In this document: positions 1 through 8,908 of the stretch, one piece after another | Position numbering within the stretch: the first letter of the stretch is position 1 | Layout of the letters: every line of letters starts with the position of its first letter | NCBI GenBank assembly: GCA_021772535.1 | Contig: JAJFLV010000021.1 | Span: forward strand, 1-60,172 | Direction of reading: 5' to 3' | DNA length: 60,172 nt | From: Opitutales bacterium | Lineage (GTDB): Bacteria > Verrucomicrobiota > Verrucomicrobiia > Opitutales > UBA2987 | The notes under the pieces: generated by a model | Seen by the model: the letters and a program-made list of their open reading frames with translations, nothing else | Told to the model about the DNA's origin: nothing | The model's database searches: none | Made by a program: the position numbers and the translations under genes

Positions 1-334
1 CAAGGCGCAGTTCGTAAATCAGCGCGGGAGCGTAGTTCCCTACGTGACCAAGCGGTTTGCGGGCTGCAACGCAGCTATTCGCGCTTGTCGGATTTAGGCT
101 TCTTAAGGGCATTTTCGTATCCTCACATTCAGTGGCGGCCAGATTTGACCAGTTCTGCATCATAACTCTTTCATTACAAAATATTGTTCAACCGCCCTTA
201 AGAAGCCGTTTGAAACTGTGGGGTTTACACCGCACTATCATGCCCGACGGTTCTTGAAAAAGGTTCCCAAGTATCCTACCTTGAACCTCAACCACCGGGA
301 TTTAGGTGTCCAATATTTGTCCAGGAAGTATCCT
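1..334. other. Left-edge non-coding repeat region
   Basis: No convincing gene lies before the start codon at 335. The first 96 bases are GC-rich and contain short self-complementary pieces. They look like part of a dispersed repeat that continues outside the window. From about 111 the sequence becomes AT-richer. Short open frames here have no recognisable product. A ribosome binding site (AGGAAG, about 323-328) ahead of the first gene is the only expression signal I can point to. Confidence 0.5.
97..207. repeat. 14-bp perfect inverted repeat pair, MITE-like
   Basis: GGCTTCTTAAGGGC at 97-110 is repeated as its exact reverse complement GCCCTTAAGAAGCC at 194-207, enclosing 83 bases without coding capacity. 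This could be a very small inverted-repeat element, or one end of a larger repeat that includes bases 1-96. I see no target-site duplication and no transposase. Confidence 0.45.
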
Positions 335-1729
335 ATGAAAACAATCGCTTTTTTCCTCCTGAGTTTCCTTCTGTTTTTCTACAACCTCCAAGGGGCTTCG
401 AGCCACCCGGGATTTAAGGCCACCGTTGAGGTGGAGGAGGAGGTTTATAGCTTTGTCCCCCCTGACAACGGCACCAACCCGCTCTGGTGTTATGGAAATA
501 CCTGCATCGTACGCCACGGTGAGGACGTATTTGTCAGCGGGGTGGAAACCATGGAGGGAATTCCACCTTACAACAACACCCGCTGGCTCCTTTTCAAAAG
601 AGGCCAGGACGGTTGGAATTTGGTTCAAAAGGACGAAAAGGACCTCACCCGTGAACCCTCGCCCCTGACTGTGTTTCCCGACGGGCGAATTTTCCTCTCA
701 GCCAACCCCACACTTGAACCAGGGAAAGAAGGGGGAAGCTCGGCAGAGCCTCGGTTGCTGCGTTTTTCAGCCTCCGACATTGAAGCTCCCTACAAAACGA
801 TTGTGCCGGTATGGAATACAGAATTTGGATTCAGGGAACATACCTATCGCAGTTTCGTGACCGATCGCAACAAAGGTGACATGATATTGTTTCAAAACGA
901 AAGTGATGATGATAACCTGGCTATTTGGACCTACCGAAACGCCAAGGGCGATTGGTCTCATCAGGGAATTTTGCCTTACCCCTGGGGGCCTGATTATGAG
1001 GAGCCTCAGACCATCCGCGTCTGTTACCCGGCAGTGCAGTTGCGGGAACGGCAAGTCCACTTTTTCGGCGTTAGCGACATCGTGGAACCGAACCTTGCCT
1101 GGCGCGAATACAAACGCGAGTTGACGGGCCGCAAGTGGGATTATGACTTCCGCCGAATGTTTTACACTTGGTCGGAAGATATAACGGAGGGCAAATTCAA
1201 ACCGTGGGTGGAAGTGGCCAGCCGGGAGGAGACCTGCGGCTGGCTCTTCCCTGCGGATATCTGGGTCGCCCGAGACAACCGGGCCCATGTGCTCTGGTCG
1301 GAACGTGCCATCGACGAGAGACTGAGGGAGAAATTTTTCCCGGAAGCCAAACAATCCCATGCCCTCAATTACGCCATTTTGGATAATGGGGAAGTGGTTT
1401 TCCGAAAGCCGGTCATGATGGTTCAGGAAGGAGAATCTGAAATCGTCCCCAGAGCAGGAAGGTTTCACATAACCCCAGACGAGAGGATTTTTGTTTTCTA
1501 CTCACTGGGACCCCAGAATGCCGAGTGGGGGAAACCCGGAACAGAAAATCGCATGGTCGAAGTTAAAGATGGGGGCAAATTTTCGAAACCGGTCATTTTG
1601 GAAATGAAATCACCTTTGCAACGATTTTTCACAGCCACTCCGCGAAGCGGTTCACCTCCTTCACAAACGCTGGATGTTTTAGGCTTGGACGGCAATACAA
1701 TGCGTTATGCTCGCATCAGAATCGAGTAA
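335..1729 (+). CDS. Secreted BNR/sialidase-fold-like protein (paralogue 1)
   Basis: A 464-residue protein starting at ATG 335, chosen because it gives a clean signal peptide (about residues 1-22, hydrophobic core FFLLSFLLFFY) and has AGGAAG upstream. The rest is rich in Trp, Tyr, Asp and Gly, with repeats such as RWLLFKR, RIFLSANPTLEPG and ERIFVFYS that resemble blades of a BNR/sialidase-like beta-propeller. I cannot assign a substrate. It is closely similar along its whole length to the N-terminal half of the next gene (1796-4363), so the pair arose by tandem duplication. Both copies keep WCYGNTCIVRHGE near the N-terminus and RYARIRIE at the end of the module. The gene stops right after RYARIRIE, whereas the paralogue continues into a hydrolase. 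An exported carbohydrate-related role is plausible but unproven. Confidence 0.7.
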   Translation: MKTIAFFLLSFLLFFYNLQGASSHPGFKATVEVEEEVYSFVPPDNGTNPLWCYGNTCIVRHGEDVFVSGVETMEGIPPYNNTRWLLFKRGQDGWNLVQKDEKDLTREPSPLTVFPDGRIFLSANPTLEPGKEGGSSAEPRLLRFSASDIEAPYKTIVPVWNTEFGFREHTYRSFVTDRNKGDMILFQNESDDDNLAIWTYRNAKGDWSHQGILPYPWGPDYEEPQTIRVCYPAVQLRERQVHFFGVSDIVEPNLAWREYKRELTGRKWDYDFRRMFYTWSEDITEGKFKPWVEVASREETCGWLFPADIWVARDNRAHVLWSERAIDERLREKFFPEAKQSHALNYAILDNGEVVFRKPVMMVQEGESEIVPRAGRFHITPDERIFVFYSLGPQNAEWGKPGTENRMVEVKDGGKFSKPVILEMKSPLQRFFTATPRSGSPPSQTLDVLGLDGNTMRYARIRIE

Positions 1730-1795
1730 AATGAGTCAACGAGACCTGGGTTCGTCGTTTAATATTTCAATCTTCAATCAGGAGGGCTTTAATCC

Positions 1796-4363
1796 GTGAG
1801 AACAATAGCATTCTTCATCATTGGATTATGCCTTATCTACTTCCGCGCCAGTGGAGCTTCGCGACAACCCGGGTTTCAGGCCACTGTTGAAGTAGAGGAG
1901 GAGGTTTACAGTTTTGTCCTCCCCAACAACGGCTCCAATCCGCTCTGGTGTTACGGAAATACCTGCATCGTCCGCCATGGCGAGGAAGTATTCATTAGCG
2001 GGATGGAAACCCTGGAAGGAATTCCACCCGACAACAATACCCGCTGGCTTCTTTTCAAACGGGACGAGAATGGCTGGAAGCTCGTTCACAAGGATGAGAA
2101 AGACCTCACCCGCGAACCCACGCCTCTGACCATATTGCCAAACGGCCAAATTTTTCTCTCCGCCAATCCGACTTTGGAACCGGGAAAAGAAGCGACAGGG
2201 CCATTCGGGAGAAGCCGGGCCGAGCCTCGCCTGCTTCAATTTTCGGTCTCCGAATTTGAGGCTCCCTACAAAACCATTGTGCCGGTGTGGCATAAAAAAT
2301 TCGGGTTCCGGGAAACTACCTATCGCAGTTTCGTGGCCGACAGTGCCGGCAACGACATGATTTTGATTCAAAATGAAAGTGATAAGGAAAACATGGCCGT
2401 TTGGACCTACCGGAATGCCAACGGCGATTGGTCCCACCAAGGAAATTTGCCTTATCCATGGGGGTCGGATTACGAGGAACCCCAGTCCATCCGTGTCTGC
2501 TACCCTGCGGTTCAGTTGCGGGAGCGAGAGGTTCACTTTTTCGGAGTCAGCGACATCATCGAACCGAATCCGGCCTGGCGTGACTTTAAATATCAATTGA
2601 CCAATCGAAAATGGGATTACGACTTTCGGCGCATGTTTTATACCTGGTCGGACGATATAACCATGGGCCAATTCAACCCCTGGGTGGAAATTGCAAGCAG
2701 GGAGAAAACCTGTGGCTGGCTCTTCCCGGCTGATCTTTGGGTCGCCCGCAACGGCCTCGTTCATCTGCTCTGGACGGAACGCGCCCTTGACGAACGCCTG
2801 CGGGAGAAATTCTTTCCCGATGCCAAACAGTCCCATGCCCTCAATTATGCGGTTCTGGATGATGGCGAGGTAGTTTTCAGGGCACCGGTAATGCAGGTCG
2901 AGGAAGGAGAGTCGGAATTCGTTCCCGCCTCCGGCAGATTTCACATAACACCCGATGAGAGAATGTTCATTTTCTATTCCATCGCACCCAAAGATGCTGG
3001 GTGGGAAGTCCAGGCGGTCGAAAATCGCATGATCGAGGTCAAAGACAACGGCGCTTTTTCCGAACCGGTCGTTTTGGATATGAAGACTCCCCTGCAACGA
3101 TTTTTTACGGCAACCCCCCGAGGCGGCTCGCCTCCCTCGCAAACGCTTGATGTTCTCGGAATGGTAGGTGATACAATGAGATATGCGCGGATCAGGATCG
3201 AGGATTTAAAAGAAAGGAATACGATAATGGAACCGAATATGATCGGCGCTTACGGCCCTTGGGCCGCCGGGTTGGCCAAAGACCCCCCAAATCTCTCTTT
3301 CCGCCACCCAAAATTCCAGGATGTGGAAAAATGGCGGCCCATCGCTCGCCAAAGAATGGCGGAACTCCTGGCCCAGGCGGACAGTGGAGGCATTCCCGAA
3401 GTTACCGTGCATGAGCAATACATTTACGACGGCTTGCACTGCGAGTTGCTCTCATGGCAGCTTCCTTACGGCCCTCGCACCGAAGCCATCTTTTTAAAAC
3501 CAGCCGGGGCCAAGGGCCCGTTGCCGGGGGTGTTGGCCCTGCATGATCACTCCGGCAACAAATATTTCGGCAAAAGGAAAGTAGCTCGAACCGCGGATGA
3601 TCGGCACCCAATGATGGAAAAACACCACCAAAAAATGTATGAAGGCCGACCGTGGGCCAATGCTTTGGCCAAACGCGGCTATGCCGTCCTGGTGCCCGAT
3701 ATCTTCCCCTTTGGCAGCCGAAGGGTTATGCTGGAAGATGTGCCTATAAAAATACGGGATGGAATTACCGCTCCCGATTCGGAGGACGAGGAGTTTATCG
3801 AAGCCTACAATAGTTGGGCCAAGGACCATGAATCGATCCTGGCCAAGTCGCTGTTCTCTGCCGGGACGACCTGGCCGGCAACCTTCCTGGCAGACGATCA
3901 GAGAGCCCTCGATGTCCTCTGCGCCCGTCAGGATGTGGACGCGGATCGCGTTGGTTGCGGTGGACTTTCCGGAGGCGGCATGCAAACGGTTTTTCTCGGC
4001 GGCATGGACCCCAGAATCAAGGTAGCGGTTTGCGTCGGACTGATGTCCACCTGGCGCGACTTTTTGCTCAATCGTTCCCATAACCATACCTGGATGGCCT
4101 ATGTCCCCAAACTTCCCCACGATCTTGATTTTCCAGAGATACTGGGATTGCGGACACCGCTGCCCACCCTGGTTCTAAACAACACGGAAGACCCGTTATT
4201 CACCCTGCCTGAAATGCAGCGGGCGGACAGAATATTAGCGGAGGTTTACAGCAAAGCGGGCGCCCCGGACAACTACCGATGTTCCTTTCATTCCGGTGGA
4301 CATAAATTCGATCAATCCATGCAGGAAGAAGCCTTTGCCTGGTTCGACCGCTGGTTGCAGTAA
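1796..4363 (+). CDS. Secreted BNR-like module fused to alpha/beta hydrolase
   Basis: An 855-residue protein with a GTG start at 1796, preceded by AGGAGGG (about 1780-1786). Residues 1-22 are a signal peptide. Residues about 25-470 are a paralogue of the preceding gene, ending in the same RYARIRIE. Residues about 478-855 are a dienelactone-hydrolase-like alpha/beta hydrolase: nucleophile elbow GGLSGGG (about residue 725), acid in NNTEDPLF, and histidine in HSGGHKFD. This half resembles secreted acetyl-xylan-esterase or dienelactone-hydrolase-type enzymes of polysaccharide degraders. The join looks recent. Just before the hydrolase there is an in-frame ATG at 3227 with a Shine-Dalgarno-like GAAAGGA 8 bases upstream, as if two separate genes had been joined by loss of a stop codon. 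Internal initiation there would give a 378-residue hydrolase without a signal peptide. Substrate unknown. Confidence 0.75.
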   Translation: MRTIAFFIIGLCLIYFRASGASRQPGFQATVEVEEEVYSFVLPNNGSNPLWCYGNTCIVRHGEEVFISGMETLEGIPPDNNTRWLLFKRDENGWKLVHKDEKDLTREPTPLTILPNGQIFLSANPTLEPGKEATGPFGRSRAEPRLLQFSVSEFEAPYKTIVPVWHKKFGFRETTYRSFVADSAGNDMILIQNESDKENMAVWTYRNANGDWSHQGNLPYPWGSDYEEPQSIRVCYPAVQLREREVHFFGVSDIIEPNPAWRDFKYQLTNRKWDYDFRRMFYTWSDDITMGQFNPWVEIASREKTCGWLFPADLWVARNGLVHLLWTERALDERLREKFFPDAKQSHALNYAVLDDGEVVFRAPVMQVEEGESEFVPASGRFHITPDERMFIFYSIAPKDAGWEVQAVENRMIEVKDNGAFSEPVVLDMKTPLQRFFTATPRGGSPPSQTLDVLGMVGDTMRYARIRIEDLKERNTIMEPNMIGAYGPWAAGLAKDPPNLSFRHPKFQDVEKWRPIARQRMAELLAQADSGGIPEVTVHEQYIYDGLHCELLSWQLPYGPRTEAIFLKPAGAKGPLPGVLALHDHSGNKYFGKRKVARTADDRHPMMEKHHQKMYEGRPWANALAKRGYAVLVPDIFPFGSRRVMLEDVPIKIRDGITAPDSEDEEFIEAYNSWAKDHESILAKSLFSAGTTWPATFLADDQRALDVLCARQDVDADRVGCGGLSGGGMQTVFLGGMDPRIKVAVCVGLMSTWRDFLLNRSHNHTWMAYVPKLPHDLDFPEILGLRTPLPTLVLNNTEDPLFTLPEMQRADRILAEVYSKAGAPDNYRCSFHSGGHKFDQSMQEEAFAWFDRWLQ

Positions 4364-4408
4364 TAACCGTTGTATCTGCAAATACCCATCGATTAAATCT
4401 GTATTTGG

Positions 4409-5083
4409 TTACTCTTCGGGTATGCTCGAAGTAAGGAAAATAGATTCGAAATTTGTTTTTGAGAAAGCATCCACGTCCGACAGCGGGCCAAAGAGCGTGG
4501 CCACAAACAGAATCTTGTCCACCTTGAGAAAATATTCGTAATATTTGGTCACGACATCCGATTCTGGATCGGGGTCGGCAATGGTGTAAACGAGCCTGAG
4601 ATTTACCTGCCCCAAGGGCATGGTAGCCTGACCTTCCGGCAGGTATTCGTCATCGTCGTTAAGCCACTCAAGCTGAACTTTCGGGTCGACCCTGAGCGAC
4701 TCGAGATAACCGCGGATGGACTTCGGTTCGATATCGGGGAGAAACTCTTTTTCACCGTAAAGAGAAAAAGCAAATTGAATTTTCTGGTTTCCCCGGAATC
4801 TGTAGATGATGGAATACTGAGAATTGTTAAACCGCGTCCAGGACATGGGATTGTCCATGAAAATATTGAAAGCACCTCCCTCCAGATAGTATTCCTGGAC
4901 CTCCTCGCCATCCCCCTCAACGGTCTTGAGGACAGGTTTCAAAGGCGGCCTGGGGGAGTCCGGCTTTTCATAAATAGGCCCCTTGTAGGGTGCCAGGGTT
5001 ACTTGGGCAACCAATTCTCCACCACCAATAATGATGATTTGGGCTGCCGCCAATACCATATAAATCGATTGAAAGAGTTTCAT
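4409..5083 (-). CDS. Hypothetical secreted protein downstream of pilin operon
   Basis: A 224-residue protein with an N-terminal hydrophobic segment (about residues 7-26) that looks like a signal peptide. The mature part is acidic and beta-rich, with no motif I recognise. It has a proline-rich stretch near residues 33-52 and ends in a region of charged and aromatic residues. It lies on the same strand as the minor-pilin genes, about 140 bases after the large pilX-like gene, so it may be the last gene of that unit or independently transcribed. It converges with the hydrolase fusion gene at 4363. No function is assigned. Confidence 0.6.
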   Translation of the reverse strand: MKLFQSIYMVLAAAQIIIIGGGELVAQVTLAPYKGPIYEKPDSPRPPLKPVLKTVEGDGEEVQEYYLEGGAFNIFMDNPMSWTRFNNSQYSIIYRFRGNQKIQFAFSLYGEKEFLPDIEPKSIRGYLESLRVDPKVQLEWLNDDDEYLPEGQATMPLGQVNLRLVYTIADPDPESDVVTKYYEYFLKVDKILFVATLFGPLSDVDAFSKTNFESIFLTSSIPEE

Positions 5084-5225
5084 GATTTCTGATCGAAGAT
5101 GATTGTCGTTTAGATTAATACAAGGCCAGAATTAGGAGGAGAAGTCGAATCCATCAAATCAATTTTGCAGATCCGCAAGAACCGTTTGTGTTGGGAAATA
5201 GTAATATGACCTTGTCACCCGGAAA

Positions 5226-7538
5226 TTATGGACCAGTCCACAAACTATTGATGGCCGTTGTGTATTCCGCTTCTGTCAAATCCTTGAAGGCGGTCCGCCG
5301 GAAGGTGCGGGCGTTGGGCGAACCCGGCGGGTAATTGCCGTCTCGGAAATTCTGGCTGAACCCAAAATTACGGGATGGCCAGCGGTAATAATGGGTGTAA
5401 TTGGAGGGCCTCGTCCCGGGATGCACTTCGCTCTGAAACAATGATACAAGCGAGCCGCGAATGGTCAGGGTTTTCCCGCTCCAGTATTCGATGAAGCGTG
5501 GAAAGTTATGCAGCCCCCCGCTGCTCGAGCCGTCGTCGCCCGGAGCGCCCTGGGGAACGGTGGGAGCAAGGCCGGTCAGGATGGCTGCCGAGATTTCCGT
5601 GCTGTAGGTGGGGCGGTTGCTGGAAGAGACCGAACCATCGGCGCTTCGCTGGCGCCCTCTCCCGGATTCACCGTAGCGGCTTGATAGCACCGTAAAAGTG
5701 TCTGCCACCAGTGCCGCCGGAGGCTCGTTGGCACTATCGAGGGCAACCGAATTGGCTCCGGTGCCGTTGGCGTTAAAATGCCCCATTGAATAAAGCGGGT
5801 TGTTGGTCGCCAGTGTCCAGCCGCGTTCCGCCACAAAATTGGTATTGGTGAGGTAGGGATCGGGTATTTGCTTGGCGTTAATCGTCATGAGGGCGACATT
5901 CACGTCATTTCCCTTCACAATCTTGTCCACCCGCCCCCCGGAATTGGCTACCGTCGGGAATTCCACATAGGTGACCCCGTTCCACCATTTTTCCGGCTTG
6001 TAGGTGGAGCCGCCGGTCCCGGCCGGGTCCCAGTCGGCCGCGTCGTTATCCTCAACAGCGTCTTTCAGTTTACCCACGTTGATGGCAAGTATATCGAGGG
6101 CCTTATCCTGGCGGTGGTCAAACATCCCGCCAATGGGTCTTCCGGAGCTGTTCTTTTGATAATCGTCCACTGTCGCCGTGTCGGAGGAGGAAATGCTCGA
6201 TAAACTGCTATTGGGCGCCCCAAAGACGCCGTCTGGAATTTTCAGCTCTATACGTACCGGCGTGCCGTCCGCGGCCAGCACCGGAGCGCTTGTCGGATCG
6301 TCCGGATTGGTCCGCTGATAACGGTAGGCTTTCACCGTGTAGGAATTGGGCACATAGGAGCCCGCAGCAACTGGGGGGGCGCTATTAGCGGGAATGCCCA
6401 CCCGGCCGTTTCCCGTGACAGAGACGATGAGACCGGCTTTGTAGGCGAATTTTTGTTTGCGGACGGCATCGTCCTTGTAGTCCACATGCGCCGTGGGGAG
6501 AACCGGCTCGATGACGGAATAGGCGTGATTTTCAAGTTCGTTGACCCCAGTGGTGTAGGGATTATCGGGCACATAGTCGTCAATCCCCAGCGGATTGAGG
6601 GTGTGTACCTGGTGGGCGCTATCCTGGGCCATGCCGTCCCATCGCTGCACCGATTTTTCCCGCCATTCGGCGTCTCTATGGTCCAGCCAGGAGGAATAGG
6701 AGCTTGTCGAGCCGCCGTTGTACATGTTCCGGCTGGTTCCTCCGGAGTCCTTGATATAGACGGGTCCGGTTTTTGTGGTGATGCCTCTTTTCTTTTCTCC
6801 ATGCATGATGCGCCCGGCCGAGGAAACGCCCTCCGTGAGGTTCAACGGGCCCGATGAATTGGCCTCCATCCAGATATCGGTATTGGAATGGATGGGGCCG
6901 CTGATGGTCATGGTTGAGCCGGAATGCATCTCCAGGTCCATGTTATAAAAAACGGCGTGCCCGAAAAGAGGCGCATCGCGAACCTGCAGTCGCTGCATCG
7001 TATAGGCGGTCAAATCGCCGCCGAAACCGGAGGGTTCGGCGGTGGCTTTGCCGAAAACCTCTATTTCCCGCACAAATACCCGCTTGCCTTTCATCGGGTC
7101 AAGGTCGTTGACTGGATCGGCAGGGTCGATATAGCGCCATTCACCGGGAGGCACCACACCGCCCGTCAGAATCGTGTCGGAAGAGTTGGTCGATATTTCG
7201 CTGTCGGCATAAAAACTTGAATAAGCGGTAGGCTGCTTCAAAGGCCGCGTTTGCAGTTCATTGATGGGAAAACTCGTTTGGCCCACAAATCGCGCAATGA
7301 GTTCGGCGAAACCGTATTCCACAATCGACTCGGAAGCATTTTTGGCCTGCACCCGCAAGACATGCCGAATATTCAGCCGTTTTTCCGTCACACTCCAATT
7401 GAGAGTGACTCCTGCAACGAGCAGAAGGCCCGTCCCTATCATCATGACCGTCATCAGGGCGGAACCTTTCTTCCGCCGGTTATTTCTCCCATCTGATAAT
7501 TTCAGATCCTCTTTTTTGCCAATCTTCAACCAATTCAT
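5226..7538 (-). CDS. Large PilX-like pilus-associated protein
   Basis: A 770-residue protein. A basic N-terminal tail (residues about 5-26, ending NNRRKKGSA) is followed by one hydrophobic helix (about 28-48, LMTVMMIGTGLLLVAGVTL). Then comes a long Gly/Ser/Thr/Asn-rich region that looks exported. The basic tail plus a single N-terminal helix is the layout of PilX/GspK-type minor pilins, although I do not see a canonical G-F-T-L/I-x-E prepilin site. GspK is usually 300-350 residues, so this is far larger and probably forms an extended surface domain. It is the third gene of a set in the order pilV-like, pilW-like, this gene. Phrases such as SGPIHSNTDIWM suggest a repetitive beta structure. Exact role unknown. 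Confidence 0.65.
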   Translation of the reverse strand: MNWLKIGKKEDLKLSDGRNNRRKKGSALMTVMMIGTGLLLVAGVTLNWSVTEKRLNIRHVLRVQAKNASESIVEYGFAELIARFVGQTSFPINELQTRPLKQPTAYSSFYADSEISTNSSDTILTGGVVPPGEWRYIDPADPVNDLDPMKGKRVFVREIEVFGKATAEPSGFGGDLTAYTMQRLQVRDAPLFGHAVFYNMDLEMHSGSTMTISGPIHSNTDIWMEANSSGPLNLTEGVSSAGRIMHGEKKRGITTKTGPVYIKDSGGTSRNMYNGGSTSSYSSWLDHRDAEWREKSVQRWDGMAQDSAHQVHTLNPLGIDDYVPDNPYTTGVNELENHAYSVIEPVLPTAHVDYKDDAVRKQKFAYKAGLIVSVTGNGRVGIPANSAPPVAAGSYVPNSYTVKAYRYQRTNPDDPTSAPVLAADGTPVRIELKIPDGVFGAPNSSLSSISSSDTATVDDYQKNSSGRPIGGMFDHRQDKALDILAINVGKLKDAVEDNDAADWDPAGTGGSTYKPEKWWNGVTYVEFPTVANSGGRVDKIVKGNDVNVALMTINAKQIPDPYLTNTNFVAERGWTLATNNPLYSMGHFNANGTGANSVALDSANEPPAALVADTFTVLSSRYGESGRGRQRSADGSVSSSNRPTYSTEISAAILTGLAPTVPQGAPGDDGSSSGGLHNFPRFIEYWSGKTLTIRGSLVSLFQSEVHPGTRPSNYTHYYRWPSRNFGFSQNFRDGNYPPGSPNARTFRRTAFKDLTEAEYTTAINSLWTGP

Positions 7539-7611
7539 AATATTTCCAGCCCTCTTTTTCTTTAACTCCTTGAACGGGTAAGTTTAATAATTTTAGTTAT
7601 GTATGGCTTTT

Positions 7612-8310
7612 TCAGCCGCGCGGCGAAATTGTGAAATTATAGGTGTCGGTGACCCTCTTGGCCACGTTGCCATGGTAGATTTGGCCGTTCACCATGATGC
7701 TGCGGTCGCGGAAATTGTAAAACAGCCGCCCGTTGGCCAGCCCGCGGGACAGCTCGATGACTTCCTGGAAGATAGGCTCAAAGCTGACGGACGGAATCAG
7801 TTGCTCCACTTTCAGGTTTTGCGAGGATGCCGGGACCGTCATGTCGAATTTCCTGACCGGACCGGTGTTGGTCGTTTCCGCAGTTTCGTCGATGGAACGG
7901 TAGTACCCAACAAGCCTGACAATGGGGGCCGGGGTTGTGTCGGCCGGGTTCGGATCCGTCCCATAAAAAATAAGCACCAGCAAATCGCCCGATTCCCCAT
8001 CGTGCTTGCGGTAATCCTCGTAGGTATTTCCCACCGGGGGATGCCGAAAAGTTCCGTAAAAATCTTCGTAAAGCGTGAAATGGTTCGCATCCCTGGCATT
8101 ATCCGTCATCTCGTTGGTCAACTCGCGGATATTGGCGTTGATTCTGAGTTTGCCCCCGGTAGTAAACATCAACAGCGTCGAATCCATGTAAAACCGGGTC
8201 AAGCCAAGCATCACCAGACCCATCACCGTCATCGTGATGAGCAACTCGGGAAGGGTCATGCCCAGACCCTTTTTTGGCAGATTTCGCTTCATGACAATTT
8301 TTCTTTCCAT
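7612..8310 (-). CDS. Prepilin-type protein, PilW/PulJ-like
   Basis: A 232-residue protein whose N-terminus carries a type IV prepilin cleavage/methylation motif: KKGLGMTLPELLITMTVMG, with a basic leader, a small residue before the cut, the conserved Glu five residues into the mature protein, and a hydrophobic helix. ATG at 8310 or at 8292 (MKRNLPKKG) are both possible starts. The second gives a more typical short leader. The protein would be processed by prepilin peptidase and join a pseudopilus or type IV pilus tip. The body is pilin-like in size and lacks other motifs. It sits between the pilV-like gene (8336-8908) and the pilX-like gene. No peptidase or assembly ATPase is in the window. 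Confidence 0.75.
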   Translation of the reverse strand: MERKIVMKRNLPKKGLGMTLPELLITMTVMGLVMLGLTRFYMDSTLLMFTTGGKLRINANIRELTNEMTDNARDANHFTLYEDFYGTFRHPPVGNTYEDYRKHDGESGDLLVLIFYGTDPNPADTTPAPIVRLVGYYRSIDETAETTNTGPVRKFDMTVPASSQNLKVEQLIPSVSFEPIFQEVIELSRGLANGRLFYNFRDRSIMVNGQIYHGNVAKRVTDTYNFTISPRG

Positions 8311-8335
8311 AACACAAATGATTCAGAATAAACGG

Positions 8336-8908
8336 CTAAAAGGTCGGAACAAACGATTTAACCAGGCGCACGGTACCGTCCCTCAACTCCGGGGAACCTT
8401 TTTCCGGACTCAAGAATTGGTATTCCAGGGTTATCTCAAGCGCCCGCAAAGGATTGGCGCCGGTATCGAGATCGACCACCGTTGGCCGTATCAGGTAACT
8501 CATGGTCACCGGGCTCGGGTTGGCCGATTCCGGATTGCGGATATCGATGACCACTTTCTTGGAATTGGACGCATGCTCTTTTTGGGAATTTATGTAGATG
8601 GGGTCGTCGATTTCGATTCCAGCCCCTGTGGTCGAGGTAATGGCGGAAATGCTTTTGGTCGGCAATGGGATTGAATTGTCGCCAACGCTATCCAGCACGA
8701 CATTGTATTCCATGCTTTTAATCTGCTCCAGATAGCCTTGGGTGATGGTCAAAGCGGTGTTCCCGTAGATGTTGGCCTCGGCAATTCGACGCGACAGTAA
8801 AACTGATGACAGGATCGTCACCGCCAAAACGGAAAATATGGTCATCGCAATCATCACCTCGATGAGGCTCATACCCTTTGATCTCTGTAGGCTGCAAAAA
8901 CTTTTCAT
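8336..8908 (-). CDS. Prepilin-type protein, PilV/PulI-like
   Basis: A 190-residue protein with the prepilin motif SKGMSLIEVMIAMTIFSVLA near residue 10: Gly before the processing site, Glu at mature position 5, and a following transmembrane helix. The mature domain is about 170 residues and includes the phrase AEANIYGNTALTITQGYLEQI, typical of PilV/PulI-type minor pilins in which the helix continues into an alpha-beta head. It is the first gene of the minus-strand operon, 25 bases upstream of the pilW-like gene, and the non-coding region 8909-9361 before it should hold its promoter. The likely role is initiation or priming of pilus or pseudopilus assembly. Confidence 0.75.
   Translation of the reverse strand: MKSFCSLQRSKGMSLIEVMIAMTIFSVLAVTILSSVLLSRRIAEANIYGNTALTITQGYLEQIKSMEYNVVLDSVGDNSIPLPTKSISAITSTTGAGIEIDDPIYINSQKEHASNSKKVVIDIRNPESANPSPVTMSYLIRPTVVDLDTGANPLRALEITLEYQFLSPEKGSPELRDGTVRLVKSFVPTF

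Noticed and set aside
767-1468. 233-codon antisense frame in the first BNR-like gene
   Set aside because: Parallel antisense frames exist in both paralogues because the sense codons are conserved, which explains them without a real gene.
1826-3142. 438-codon open frame antisense to the second BNR-like gene
   Set aside because: It mirrors a strongly coding, signal-peptide-bearing gene; its composition (many Arg, Pro, Gly) is that of an antisense shadow and no family motif appears.
3494-4120. 208-codon antisense frame across the hydrolase domain
   Set aside because: The sense frame has a complete catalytic triad; the antisense translation shows no recognisable domain.
7603-8331. Plus-strand open frame opposite the pilW-like gene
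   Set aside because: The minus-strand frame has a canonical prepilin motif; the plus-strand product has no motif and no ribosome binding site.
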